From: a virus
Length of the DNA stretch: 20,161 nucleotides
Direction: 5' to 3' (one strand)
Virus record (IMG/VR): IMGVR_UViG_3300006641_000247
Coordinates: 1-20,161 of that record
Made by a program: the position numbers and the translations under genes. The notes beneath the pieces are model-generated. The model saw nothing but the letters and a program-made list of their open reading frames with translations, did not search any database and was not told the origin of the DNA. Shown here one piece after another: positions 1 to 8,300 of the stretch (the first letter of the stretch is position 1; each line of letters opens with the position of its first letter).

Positions 1-7
1 CTAAGAC

Positions 8-232
8 ATGACCACGACAATACAAAACACGAATGACCTTCTTTCCTTTCTTGTGACCCAAGCCGAGTCCCGCAAGGACTGGTTTGGGTTCACACAACAA
101 AGGATGACGGCGATTTCGTTGGCGCACGAGATTGCTGCGCGTCATGCCGACACGATGACTCCCGAGGAAGTCGTCGAGTACGCTATCGCAATCAACACGC
201 AAATCTTCCACAAGATCATCAAGCCACAGTAG
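8..232 (+). CDS. Small protein of unknown function, head-tail region
   Basis: A 74-residue, soluble, mostly helical-looking protein that I do not recognise. It starts at ATG after a possible upstream stop (TAA at positions 2-4) and ends 6 nt before the gp10-like gene, so it belongs to the same late operon. There is no cysteine, signal peptide or membrane segment. The middle and C-terminal part (alternating Ala, Glu and Ile with a TPEEV turn) suggests a helical bundle. By position, between head-completion and tail genes, it could be a small connector or assembly factor, but no motif shows this. It is an open frame with co-directional close spacing on both sides, so it is probably a real gene; its function is unknown. 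Confidence 0.6.
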   Translation: MTTTIQNTNDLLSFLVTQAESRKDWFGFTQQRMTAISLAHEIAARHADTMTPEEVVEYAIAINTQIFHKIIKPQ

Positions 233-238
233 GTCATC

Positions 239-802
239 ATGGCAGGCTTCACATTCAAGTTTGAAGGTCTGTCGGATGTCTTGCAAGTGTTCGATGAACT
301 TGCCCGAGAGATCGGGGATAAGGAAGCGCGAAGTAAGATTTTGATTCCTGCGACCAAAAAGGCAATGCAGCCTGTTTTGGGCATGGCGCAACAAAATGCC
401 CCGGTAGACACCGGCGGTCTTCGCTTGTCTTTGCAAGTCGAAGCGCGACGCCCGAGCCGAAGGGATCGTCGCTCTAAGTATGTCAGCAACACCGATACCG
501 TAATCGCTGTTGTAACTACCGCTTCCGGTCGCAAGCTCAAGCAAATGAGCGAAGGCAAGGGGCTAGAACGCTCACGCAAACGTCTAGCCAAAATGGGCAT
601 GGAGCAACAGGACGCATCTCGATTTATGGGTGTTGACTCCGATGCGCGAGCGATTGCTCAGGAATTTGGCACTGCTCGCAATCCTGCACAACCATATTTG
701 CGCCCATCATTAGAGAATAATGCAATGGTAGTTGCCAATGATCTTGGACAGACATTGGCAACACAGATCAATAAATACAAGTCAAGGAAAGTCAAGAAAT
801 GA
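239..802 (+). CDS. HK97 gp10-like head-tail connector / tail completion protein
   Basis: A 187-residue protein with the two hallmarks of the HK97 gp10-like family: an APVDTGGLRLSL segment at residues 54-65 and EFGTARNPAQPYLRPSLE at residues 142-159. Family members form a ring joining the head portal or adaptor to the tail tube, inside virion assembly. The basic linker between the two motifs (residues about 70-120) is rich in Arg and Lys. The start at 239 follows a short AGGT box. The stop overlaps the next start (ATGA at 799-802), which suggests translational coupling with the chaperone gene. Family assignment is confident; the exact role (connector or tail terminator neighbour) is inferred from the family. 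Confidence 0.87.
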   Translation: MAGFTFKFEGLSDVLQVFDELAREIGDKEARSKILIPATKKAMQPVLGMAQQNAPVDTGGLRLSLQVEARRPSRRDRRSKYVSNTDTVIAVVTTASGRKLKQMSEGKGLERSRKRLAKMGMEQQDASRFMGVDSDARAIAQEFGTARNPAQPYLRPSLENNAMVVANDLGQTLATQINKYKSRKVKK

Positions 803-1278
803 GCAAGATTGCAGCGGCTCTCGGTGAGTCATACCAAGCCAAGCGGGAAGAACTCCGCATTCGCAAGTTTGAACTTGGAGGGCACACCTTCAAGGTCAGG
901 GTTCCGGTCGTCGCTGAGACTGATGCCATTTTCAAGCGCATCAACGAACCCGACGAAGCCAAGATTCAAGAACTGTTTGAAAAGCTGTCAAAGCCAATTC
1001 TTGAATTTAAGGACGACGCCGAAAAGACCGGCTTTGAATTCACCGAGGACGACATTCTGATTGAGGGCAAATCAACCCGGCAGACTGTCCGAACCCAAGT
1101 GATGACGCAAACGCGCATCACCGAATTCATCAAGCTGCTTGTCCCTGTAGAGGGCACGATGGCAGACATCACCTACGAGGACATCGAAGCGGAATTCCCG
1201 ATGTCCACGCAGCTTGCCCTAATTGAGAAGATTGCCGAAGTCATCTCCCCGAACTACCGGGAATCGCGGGGAAACTGA
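799..1278 (+). CDS. Tail assembly chaperone, gpG-like (zero-frame product)
   Basis: A 159-residue, charged, alpha-helical-looking protein directly upstream of a second small ORF in the -1 frame and then the tape measure gene. This is the same position and architecture as lambda G, T and H. In that family the G product and the frameshifted G-T fusion coat the tape measure protein and recruit tail tube subunits; both are absent from the mature tail. The last two sense codons (GGA AAC) lie inside a canonical slippery heptamer, and the stop TGA is at 1276-1278. The gene overlaps the gp10-like gene by 4 nt. Identification rests on synteny and the frameshift site rather than on a sequence motif. 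Confidence 0.82.
   Translation: MSKIAAALGESYQAKREELRIRKFELGGHTFKVRVPVVAETDAIFKRINEPDEAKIQELFEKLSKPILEFKDDAEKTGFEFTEDDILIEGKSTRQTVRTQVMTQTRITEFIKLLVPVEGTMADITYEDIEAEFPMSTQLALIEKIAEVISPNYRESRGN
1269..1275 (+). promoter_or_regulatory. Programmed -1 ribosomal frameshift site (GGGAAAC)
   Basis: The heptamer G-GGA-AAC fits X-XXY-YYZ exactly in the zero frame of the chaperone ORF, just before its TGA. Slipping one base back re-pairs the two tRNAs on GGG and AAA and continues with CTG at 1275 in the open -1 frame to the stop at 1632-1634. The fusion would be 159 + 119 = 278 residues. Lambda uses GGGAAAG at the equivalent place. The -1 frame is open from about 1227, and its best independent starts (TTG 1287, ATG 1311) have no well-placed ribosome binding site. 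I saw no clear strong stem just downstream. Confidence 0.88.
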
Positions 1279-1286
1279 CACGCTCG

Positions 1287-1634
1287 TTGAAGAAACAGGT
1301 AGAGGCGGCAATGATCTTCAACGGGCACACACAAGACTCAATTGCTGCCATTGACTACGATGTGATGGGCGATATACAAACCATGTATTCCGACGGGATG
1401 CTTGGCAATCACAACGTCATCTACCTGTTGGGGTCGCTTGTCTCGGGCGTTTTCAACTACATGAGATCGGCCAACGCGCAGCCGTTTTCGCTTGAGAAAG
1501 TTCTTGGCCCCGCATACGATTACATCTATCCCCCGCTAACCGAGGAACAGAAGAAGGCTCAAGCCAACGAGCAGCTTCTGACCTTTATGACGATGGCACC
1601 GGGCTTCAATAAAGAAAGGTTCAAACGTGGCTAA
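1287..1634 (+). CDS. Tail assembly chaperone, gpT-like C-terminal extension (made by -1 frameshift)
   Basis: This is the downstream half of the tail assembly chaperone pair. The frame is most likely read as an extension of the 799-1278 product, entering at codon CTG 1275 after slippage. The listed start at TTG 1287 is only the first nominal start codon in frame. The 115 residues include a PPLTEEQKKAQANEQLL helix near the end and an FNYM/YDYIYPP aromatic patch. In lambda the T part of the fusion binds the tail tube protein while the G part binds the tape measure. The end overlaps the tape measure start by 8 nt. No other function is suggested by the sequence; the role follows from position and the slippery site. 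Confidence 0.8.
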   Translation: MKKQVEAAMIFNGHTQDSIAAIDYDVMGDIQTMYSDGMLGNHNVIYLLGSLVSGVFNYMRSANAQPFSLEKVLGPAYDYIYPPLTEEQKKAQANEQLLTFMTMAPGFNKERFKRG

Positions 1635-3612
1635 CATGATTGCACGCTTGGGCGTATTGCTCGGGCTGAACACCGCCGAATTCAATCAGGGTCTTGCTCA
1701 ATCGGGCAAGAAGATGGAAGAGTTTGTCGGCAAGGCAAAAGGCATGGCAACGGTGGCAGCAGGCGCGTTCGCGGCCATGACTGCCAAGGCAATGTTGTTT
1801 GCTGACGAAGTTGCTGACGTGGCAGCGGCAAACGATGTGGCGATTGATACCGTCATCAAGCTACAGAATGCCCTAGCCAACTCAGGCGGCAAAGCTGAAG
1901 ACGCAGGCAAGATGTTTGCCTCGTTCACTAACTATGTGGACAAGGCCGCAGAGGGATCGTTTGAGGCGCAGCGCAACTTTGCCAAGATTGGCGTTTCGCT
2001 CAAAGACCTTGAATCTCTGACGAGTCAGCAGCTTTTCCTGCGAACCATCCAAGGTCTTGCCGAGATTGAAGACCCGCTGACACGCTCCGCAAAAGCAATG
2101 GAGTTGCTCGGTAAAGCGGCAAAGGGCGTAGACATCGCGGGCGTTGCCGAAGGCATCAACAAGGCCAACGACGTTACAGAGAAGCAAGCCAATGCGATCA
2201 AGTTGCTTGCCGATTTCTACGACAAGCTCGGTCAGGCAAGTCGCAACCTAACGCTTAACTTTGTTGACTTCTTAGAGCCTGCGCTTCGCAAGATCAACGA
2301 AGCATTGGACAAGATGAGCCAACACGCCAAGTCAGGCACGCTCATCCAAGGATTTTTCGGCACGCTCAAGAAAGACTTTGCCGAGATTCAAATCACGGCG
2401 GCAAAAGACGAAATTGCCGCAATGGAAAAGCTGCTTCAAGACCCGAACGTGTCGGCGTTTTGGAAGGGCACCTATCGGGAGAGGATGAAGGAAGCCCAAG
2501 ATCAGCTTGCCAAGTGGCAACCGATCCTTGCGGCGATGAATGGCGAACTCAAGAATATGCAATCGGGCAGTTCGCAAGCCGGTGCCGGTCGCGGGTTTAT
2601 CAATCCCCCCTTGGTCACCGGGCCTTCCGGCCCAAAGATTCGAGATGTAAAGCCGGGCATTGACCCTGAAGAAGAAAAGCGCAAGCGAGAAGAGGAAAGA
2701 GAAATCAAGCGACGCGGCGAAATGGCTGCAAAGGCGCATCGTGCCCGCATGGAAGAGCAGAAAGATATAGACGATGCGACTGTCGCATACATAAATTATG
2801 TGCAGGCAATCAAGGAGTACGACGAGGCTCAGAATCGCGCATTGACTACTGAAGAGCGTTTGACCAATCTTGAATTGCAGCGCAGCAATATGCAAGAGTA
2901 CAACTATCAATTTTTGCGCTCAAGCATTAGTTTGACTGCTGAACTTGCAGAAGAACATAGAAAACTGAGCGAAGCCTCTCTTGCCCCCAAGGATCGTGAA
3001 GATGCTGAAAAGCGTTTGAATGAACTCTATCAGCGTAGGTTGCAATTGCTTAACATGATTCGAGAAGAATCAGAAAAAGCCAACCAAGACATCGGCGTGT
3101 TTGAAGGCTTCAAAAAGGCAGCAGGCGACTTCTTCAAAGAATTCCCTAAGGACATGGAAACCGGCGCAATGATGTTCGGTTCGCTTATGGGCAACATGAC
3201 CCGTGCGCTTGACGACTTCGTGCGTACCGGCAAGCTGAACTTCAAAGAGTTTGCTCGCAGCATCATCCTTGACATGATTGCCATTCAACTGAAGGCTTCG
3301 GCCATGAAGCTGTTGGCAAGCGTCTTCGGCTTTAACCTCCCCACGCGGGCAATGGGCGGCACGGTTACGGGCAACTCTGCCTATCTCGTGGGTGAGCGCG
3401 GGCCTGAACTGTTTGTGCCCCGCATGAGTGGCACCATCATTCCGAATCACAATCTGCAAAGCGCGGGCGCGTCAACCAACATCACGAACTACAACATCCA
3501 AGCGATTGATGTGAAGTCGTTTGAGCAAAGGTTACTTGGTAGTTCTAAAGCAATTTGGGCGGCGAATCAGTACGCGCAAAAAGGCTTGGCTGTCACGCCG
3601 GGGAGAATGTAA
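1627..3612 (+). CDS. Tail tape measure protein
   Basis: A 661-residue protein that fixes tail length and is ejected with the DNA. The N-terminus (LGVLLGLNTAEFNQGL, residues about 7-22) is the usual tape measure start. It is followed by long charged helices, a hydrophobic Ala-rich stretch (about 37-55), a very Glu/Lys/Arg-rich coiled region (about 350-500), and a C-terminal glycine-rich block with GERGPELFVP (residues 575-610) common to lambda-H-like and TP901-like tape measures. The start is GTG 1627, chosen because AGAAAGG lies just upstream; ATG 1636 is the alternative. At about 0.15 nm per residue the length predicts a tail near 100 nm. No peptidase or lysozyme domain is visible in it. Confidence 0.93.
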   Translation: MANMIARLGVLLGLNTAEFNQGLAQSGKKMEEFVGKAKGMATVAAGAFAAMTAKAMLFADEVADVAAANDVAIDTVIKLQNALANSGGKAEDAGKMFASFTNYVDKAAEGSFEAQRNFAKIGVSLKDLESLTSQQLFLRTIQGLAEIEDPLTRSAKAMELLGKAAKGVDIAGVAEGINKANDVTEKQANAIKLLADFYDKLGQASRNLTLNFVDFLEPALRKINEALDKMSQHAKSGTLIQGFFGTLKKDFAEIQITAAKDEIAAMEKLLQDPNVSAFWKGTYRERMKEAQDQLAKWQPILAAMNGELKNMQSGSSQAGAGRGFINPPLVTGPSGPKIRDVKPGIDPEEEKRKREEEREIKRRGEMAAKAHRARMEEQKDIDDATVAYINYVQAIKEYDEAQNRALTTEERLTNLELQRSNMQEYNYQFLRSSISLTAELAEEHRKLSEASLAPKDREDAEKRLNELYQRRLQLLNMIREESEKANQDIGVFEGFKKAAGDFFKEFPKDMETGAMMFGSLMGNMTRALDDFVRTGKLNFKEFARSIILDMIAIQLKASAMKLLASVFGFNLPTRAMGGTVTGNSAYLVGERGPELFVPRMSGTIIPNHNLQSAGASTNITNYNIQAIDVKSFEQRLLGSSKAIWAANQYAQKGLAVTPGRM

Positions 3613-4263
3613 ATGTCGTTTCAGACCATCGTTGACATTCAGCAGTCGATGACTGTGAACAACCGGCGCACGGTCGGTCAGCAAGTCACGCGGGGTGGGC
3701 AGATCAGGACGGCGCAGTACCTTACTTCCGTTCCTTGGGTCTTCACCATCGTCCCGCACAACTACCTGTATTACCCACAGGCGCGAGATGTGATTCAGAC
3801 CATCGACAACCTCGACCGACAGACGGCGGCAAACATCACGTTCAGCGGCACCACGCTTTCTTGGTTCACCGAGTACAAAGGTGGATTAACCGCAGGGCAG
3901 GCTGCGGCGCTGACACTTGCTTCGGTTCCTGCGGCAAACTCGCAAACCATCTCAGTGGGCAATCTCCCCGCCGTCGGCGCGGGCACGGTTGTGTTTGCGG
4001 CGGGCGACTTCCTGCAACTCGGCAGCTACGTTTACAAGGTCACGCAACAAGTCTTGCGCGGCGGTAGCTCGACGGTATCGGTCAACTTGCACCGCCCCGT
4101 TATCGGCACGCCTAGCACGGGCACCCTCACGGCCGTCGGGTCTGCGGTCTACTTTCCCGTGTATGCGGAAGTCTGCCCGACCTACTCGCTCACGCCGATG
4201 ACCAATGGCGCGTTTGTGAACTGGGATCAACCGTTCGTGTTCCGGGAGAACGTCGCGCCATGA
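3613..4263 (+). CDS. Distal-tail-type minor tail protein (putative)
   Basis: A 216-residue, beta-rich protein that starts one base after the tape measure stop. The first 110 residues hold aromatic strands (YLTSVPWVFTIVPHNYLYYP) and an IDNLDRQT segment. The C-terminal half is Thr/Ser/Val-rich with strands of the kind seen in beta-sandwich ring proteins. Position right after the tape measure is where lambda M, DUF2460 or Dit-type proteins sit, forming the ring that caps the tube and holds the tip hub. I cannot point to a family-defining motif, so the assignment is positional. The stop overlaps the next start by 4 nt (ATGA at 4260), so expression is likely coupled to the hub-type gene. Confidence 0.62.
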   Translation: MSFQTIVDIQQSMTVNNRRTVGQQVTRGGQIRTAQYLTSVPWVFTIVPHNYLYYPQARDVIQTIDNLDRQTAANITFSGTTLSWFTEYKGGLTAGQAAALTLASVPAANSQTISVGNLPAVGAGTVVFAAGDFLQLGSYVYKVTQQVLRGGSSTVSVNLHRPVIGTPSTGTLTAVGSAVYFPVYAEVCPTYSLTPMTNGAFVNWDQPFVFRENVAP

Positions 4264-4940
4264 GTACCACGATGAACGCGCTGAACAGCGCAAACATTCG
4301 ACACGCTGAGTTTGTCAGGATGGTAGTTGGCAAGACATCGCCAACGACCTACACATTCTGCAACGCGGCTGCGCCTGTCACGATCAGCGGAATCACGTTT
4401 TCGGGGATGGGGTCGCTTCTCGGAATCGGTCAGGTCGAGCGCAACATCAAGTCAACCTCGACCGACATGATGGTGTCGCTGACCGGCATCAACCCGGCCA
4501 ACGTCGCGCTAATCCTAAGCGCAGACATCAAAGGAAGCACAGTCGAAATTTGGCGCGGCTTCCTTGACTCTGACAATCAGATCATCACCACGCCAACGCA
4601 GCAGTTCTTTAAACGCTACCAAGGCATCGTTACCAATGTCTCAATTACCGAGGATTGGAACGACGAGGTACGAAGCAGGATTGCCACTTGCTCGATTTCC
4701 TGCACCTCCATGAAGCGGGTGCTAGAAACCTATGTGGCGTCTTCCAAAACGAACAAAACAGTTTGGCAGGATCGTTACGCGGGCGACACCTCAATGGATC
4801 GTGTCGATGCGATTTCTAGCACCTACTTTGACTTTGGCAAACCCGCATCGGGTGGCGGCGTGGCAAGTCCGGGCGGCATCAACGGCGGCAACGGAGGGTC
4901 TACGGTTCCGCGAATTGAATACGAAAATATCGGCGAATGA
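4260..4940 (+). CDS. Tail hub-type minor tail protein (gpL / DUF2163-like, putative)
   Basis: A 226-residue protein with a beta-rich core: the N-terminal strand region (TYTFCNAAAPVTISG, about residues 30-45), a VEIWRGFLDSD segment near residue 95, a QGIVTNVSITEDWNDE segment near 120, and a CSISCTSMKRVLETY region near 145. The tail is Gly/Ser/Pro-rich and ends in PRIEYENIGE. The order distal protein, this gene, then J matches lambda M-L-(K-I)-J, where L binds the tip and carries an iron-sulphur cluster. Three Cys lie close together here (near residues 140-150 and 35), but I cannot claim a cluster. The gene overlaps both neighbours by 4 nt. Confidence 0.6.
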   Translation: MSTTMNALNSANIRHAEFVRMVVGKTSPTTYTFCNAAAPVTISGITFSGMGSLLGIGQVERNIKSTSTDMMVSLTGINPANVALILSADIKGSTVEIWRGFLDSDNQIITTPTQQFFKRYQGIVTNVSITEDWNDEVRSRIATCSISCTSMKRVLETYVASSKTNKTVWQDRYAGDTSMDRVDAISSTYFDFGKPASGGGVASPGGINGGNGGSTVPRIEYENIGE

Positions 4941-5383
4941 TCAGGGAAGCAAACAAGTTCGACATAGATGCTTGCGTCGAGATGATGCGGCAATATGCGG
5001 CAGAGTCCCCGATCATTAAGCTAAGAGACAAGACACTACACGACGAGCAACACATACGCAGCCTGCTTTCCTCGCTCATCATCGGTCGCGGCTTTGTCCT
5101 AGTGGACAACGAATATCGCGGGATGGCAGCGGGGATCGTGGTGCCGAATGTGTGGTGCCCCGAGGTTAACGAAGTCAGGGAACTAGCTTGGTGGGTCGCG
5201 CCCGAGCATAGGAACACAACGATTGGCGGCAAATTGTTTTTGGCCTACAACAAGAAAGCACAAGAATTGATTGATCAGGAACGGGCAGAGGTTGTCATCA
5301 TTTCGCTGATGCCTCAAAGCCCTAAGATTGATCTTGAAAGCCGAGGCTTTAAGAAAATCGACTCGACGTACTGCAAGGAATAA
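4937..5383 (+). CDS. GNAT-like acetyltransferase in the tail operon
   Basis: A 148-residue protein with the GNAT fold order. The N-terminal strand is IREANKFDIDACVEMM (residues 2-17). A central strand pair (GFVLVDNEYRGMAAGIVV, 52-69) leads to ELAWWVAPEHRNTTIGGKL (82-100), which corresponds to the acetyl-CoA pyrophosphate loop. The usual R-x-x-G-x-G/A appears as R92-N-T-T-I-G97-G98, so the first glycine is a threonine. The C-terminal region (SRGFKKIDSTYCKE) resembles the GNAT beta6-beta7 end. It lies where lambda has the tip peptidase K and gene I. It could acetylate a virion or host protein, or be a structural or assembly protein that has lost catalysis. The fold assignment is good; the substrate is unknown. 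Confidence 0.75.
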   Translation: MIREANKFDIDACVEMMRQYAAESPIIKLRDKTLHDEQHIRSLLSSLIIGRGFVLVDNEYRGMAAGIVVPNVWCPEVNEVRELAWWVAPEHRNTTIGGKLFLAYNKKAQELIDQERAEVVIISLMPQSPKIDLESRGFKKIDSTYCKE

Positions 5384-5386
5384 AAA

Positions 5387-8300
5387 ATGGTCGGAACAAT
5401 GATTGCCGCCGCCATCGTCGGCGCTACAACGGGAATCGCATACTACGCGACCGCCTTTGCGATCAACTACGCGCTGTCCTACGTCGTCACCCGCACATTC
5501 GGGGCAAACAAGGCGCCCAACCAAGTTGATCCCGGCTCACGTCAGCAAATCCCCCCAAGCGCAAACAATCCGATCCCGATTGTCTATGGCGATGCGTGGC
5601 TAGGCGGTACGTTCGTTGATGCGGTGCTGTCCACCGACAACAAGACGATGTATTACGTCTTAGCGATCAGCAACATCTCACCCGATGGTCAGTTCACCTA
5701 TGACCGTACGCAGTTCTACTACGGCGACCGACTCGTCACCTTTGACGGCACTGACCCCACCAAAGTTGTCTCCCTGACTGACGGCGCAGGCAACGTAGAC
5801 ACCAAGATTTCGGGCAACCTTTACATCAACCTCTACACCTCCAACGCGGCGGGCACGATCATCAACGTGACCGGCTCTGCCCCGAGTGTGGTGATGGGTG
5901 GTTCAGACATTACGCCTAGCCTGCGGTGGCCTAGCACTCCAACGCGGCAAATGAATGGTTTGGCATTTGCCATTGTCAAGCTCACCTACAACAGCGAAGC
6001 GGGCACGACGGGACTTCAGCCCCTGACCTTCAAGGTTTCGCATTACCTCAAGAGCGCAGGCGCGGCACGCCCCGGCGATGTGCTTGAGGACTACCTGAAG
6101 TCGGATGTGTATGGTTGCGCGGTTCCTATCGGCAACATCAACACCACGGCTTGTGCGGCGCTAAATACCTACTCTGACCAACTGATCACATACATCCCCT
6201 ACACGGGCGGGTCTACTACCCAAGCTCGGTATCGGATCAACGGTGTGCTGAACACGGGCGAGAACGTCCTAAGCAACATCGATCGCATTCTCACGGCTTG
6301 CGACTCTTGGCTTGCGTACCAAGAAACCACGGGTCAATGGATGCCGGTGATCAACAAGGCAGAGTCGTCATCTTTCTCGTTTAATGACTCCAACATCATC
6401 GGTGAGCTTCGGGTAAGCATCTCCGACATCACGCAGAGCATCAACCAAGTCGAGGCCACGTTCCCGTGGAAAGGCAACAAGGATCAGCCCAACCTGATTT
6501 TCTTGGAAACGCCAAGTGTGCTGATGTACGCGAACGAACCTGCCAACAAAGCAACGGTGACGTTCGACCTGATCAACGACTCGGTGCAAGCGCAGTACAT
6601 CGCCAACCGGATGCTTGAGCAAGCGCGTGAGGACTTAATTGTCACGTTCTCGACCGCATACCCCGGCATTCAGGTTGACGCGGGTGATGTCATCAGCATC
6701 ACAAACAGCGACTACGGTTGGACGAACAAGCTGTTTCGCGCCATCAAGGTCAGCGAAACAACCCTACCCGACGGCAACCTTGGCGCACAGATTGAATGCA
6801 CAGAGTACAACGCCGACGTATACGACGATCAGAACATCACGCAATTCACGCCATCGCCTAACAGCGGGCTTTCCTCCGCGTATTTCTTTTCCGCTCTTGC
6901 TGCTCCGACGGTCAGCGATCAACTGCCTTCGGCTGCGGTTCCCTCGTTTAGCGTCACTTGCAACGTGCCAAGCTCAGGCCGCGTCACAAGCATCACGCTT
7001 TTCTATACGACCTCCGCGACGCCTTCGGCTTCGGATTGGAAGGTGTGGGGCACGGAGTATTCAGCCAACTCGCAGACCTTCGCGCCCTCGCTTGCGTTCA
7101 AGTTCACCAATGTTTCGCTTCCTGCGGCAACTTACTACTTTGCGTTCAAGGTCGCAAACGACGTAGCAACCTCGCAGCTTTCGACCGTTTCATCGGCGTT
7201 TGTGTGGGCACCTGTCTCGCCTTCGGGCGTCAAGACTGCGATTGCGTATCTCTATCAATGGGCGCTTACTCAACCCGGCAACCCGTCGGGCACTAGCACG
7301 TTCACATGGGCAACCGCGACAAACTCGGGCTACACCGGCGGCAATGGGTGGCAGACGATCATCCCGGCCAACCCCGGCACGGCGGGATTCTCTCTGTGGG
7401 TCGCGGCAAAAGAAGTATCTGAACCGGGCGCTGTCTTAACCACTACGATCAGTTGGACTTCGGGCTTTAGTGTCTACGCGCAGTCAACAAACGGCGCAAC
7501 AGGCCCGACAGGGCCGACAGGCCCAACAGGGCCGACCGGAAATAAAACGGCAAAGGCTTCTGTTTATCAATGGGCCGCAACCATTCCGGCAGGCCCAACG
7601 GGAACCTCAACGTACACATGGTCTAGCGGAACATTTACGCCCAATCCTGCGGGGTGGTCTAGCTCAATCACAACCTCGCCAAGCGCGGGCTTTACGCTTT
7701 GGGAGGCGTCTGTATCTCTGATTGATGTGGGGACTGCCACGACAACCACAATCAATTGGACAACGGCAAGCATCATCGCAGCGGGATATGCCGGTAACAC
7801 AGGCCCAACGGGATCGGCAGGGTCAAGCGCACGCATCTGTTTTGCGCGAGTGCCTAGCAATCCTTCCCCTGTTGCCGGAAACATCACCACTACCGGGTCT
7901 GCGTCATTTCCAAGCAGTGCCCAATCGCTTGCGACTTGGGGATTTGCTGCAACGTGGGGCGCAAGTGACCCGAACCCGTCTAGCACTGATTCCTTGTATC
8001 AATCGGACGGCATCTACGATCCGACAACCGGAAACACGGTGTGGTCTACGCCGTACATCTCAAGCCTGAAGGTCGGCACGCTGTCGGCTATCACGGTCAA
8101 CACGGGTGCGCTGACAGTTCAAAACACTTTGACAGTCAGCAACACCGGCAACATCCAAGGCGGGCAAACCGACTACAACACAGGCACCGGCTTCTTCCTT
8201 GGCTATAGCGGCGGCGCTTACAAGTTCAGCATTGGGTCATCGTCTGCGTCTTTGCTTTGGGATGGGTCTGCCCTTAACTTGACCGGCGCAAGCAACCTAA

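Noticed and set aside
2332-2910. Minus-strand open frame of 192 codons in the tape measure gene
   Set aside because: It lies opposite a continuous, well-supported tape measure frame and shows low-complexity hydrophobic/Cys-rich content without family resemblance.
6639-7166. Plus-strand open frame of 175 codons in another frame within the J-like gene
   Set aside because: Its Arg/Ser-rich sequence is typical of an off-frame reading of GC-rich Thr/Ser codons; no SD.
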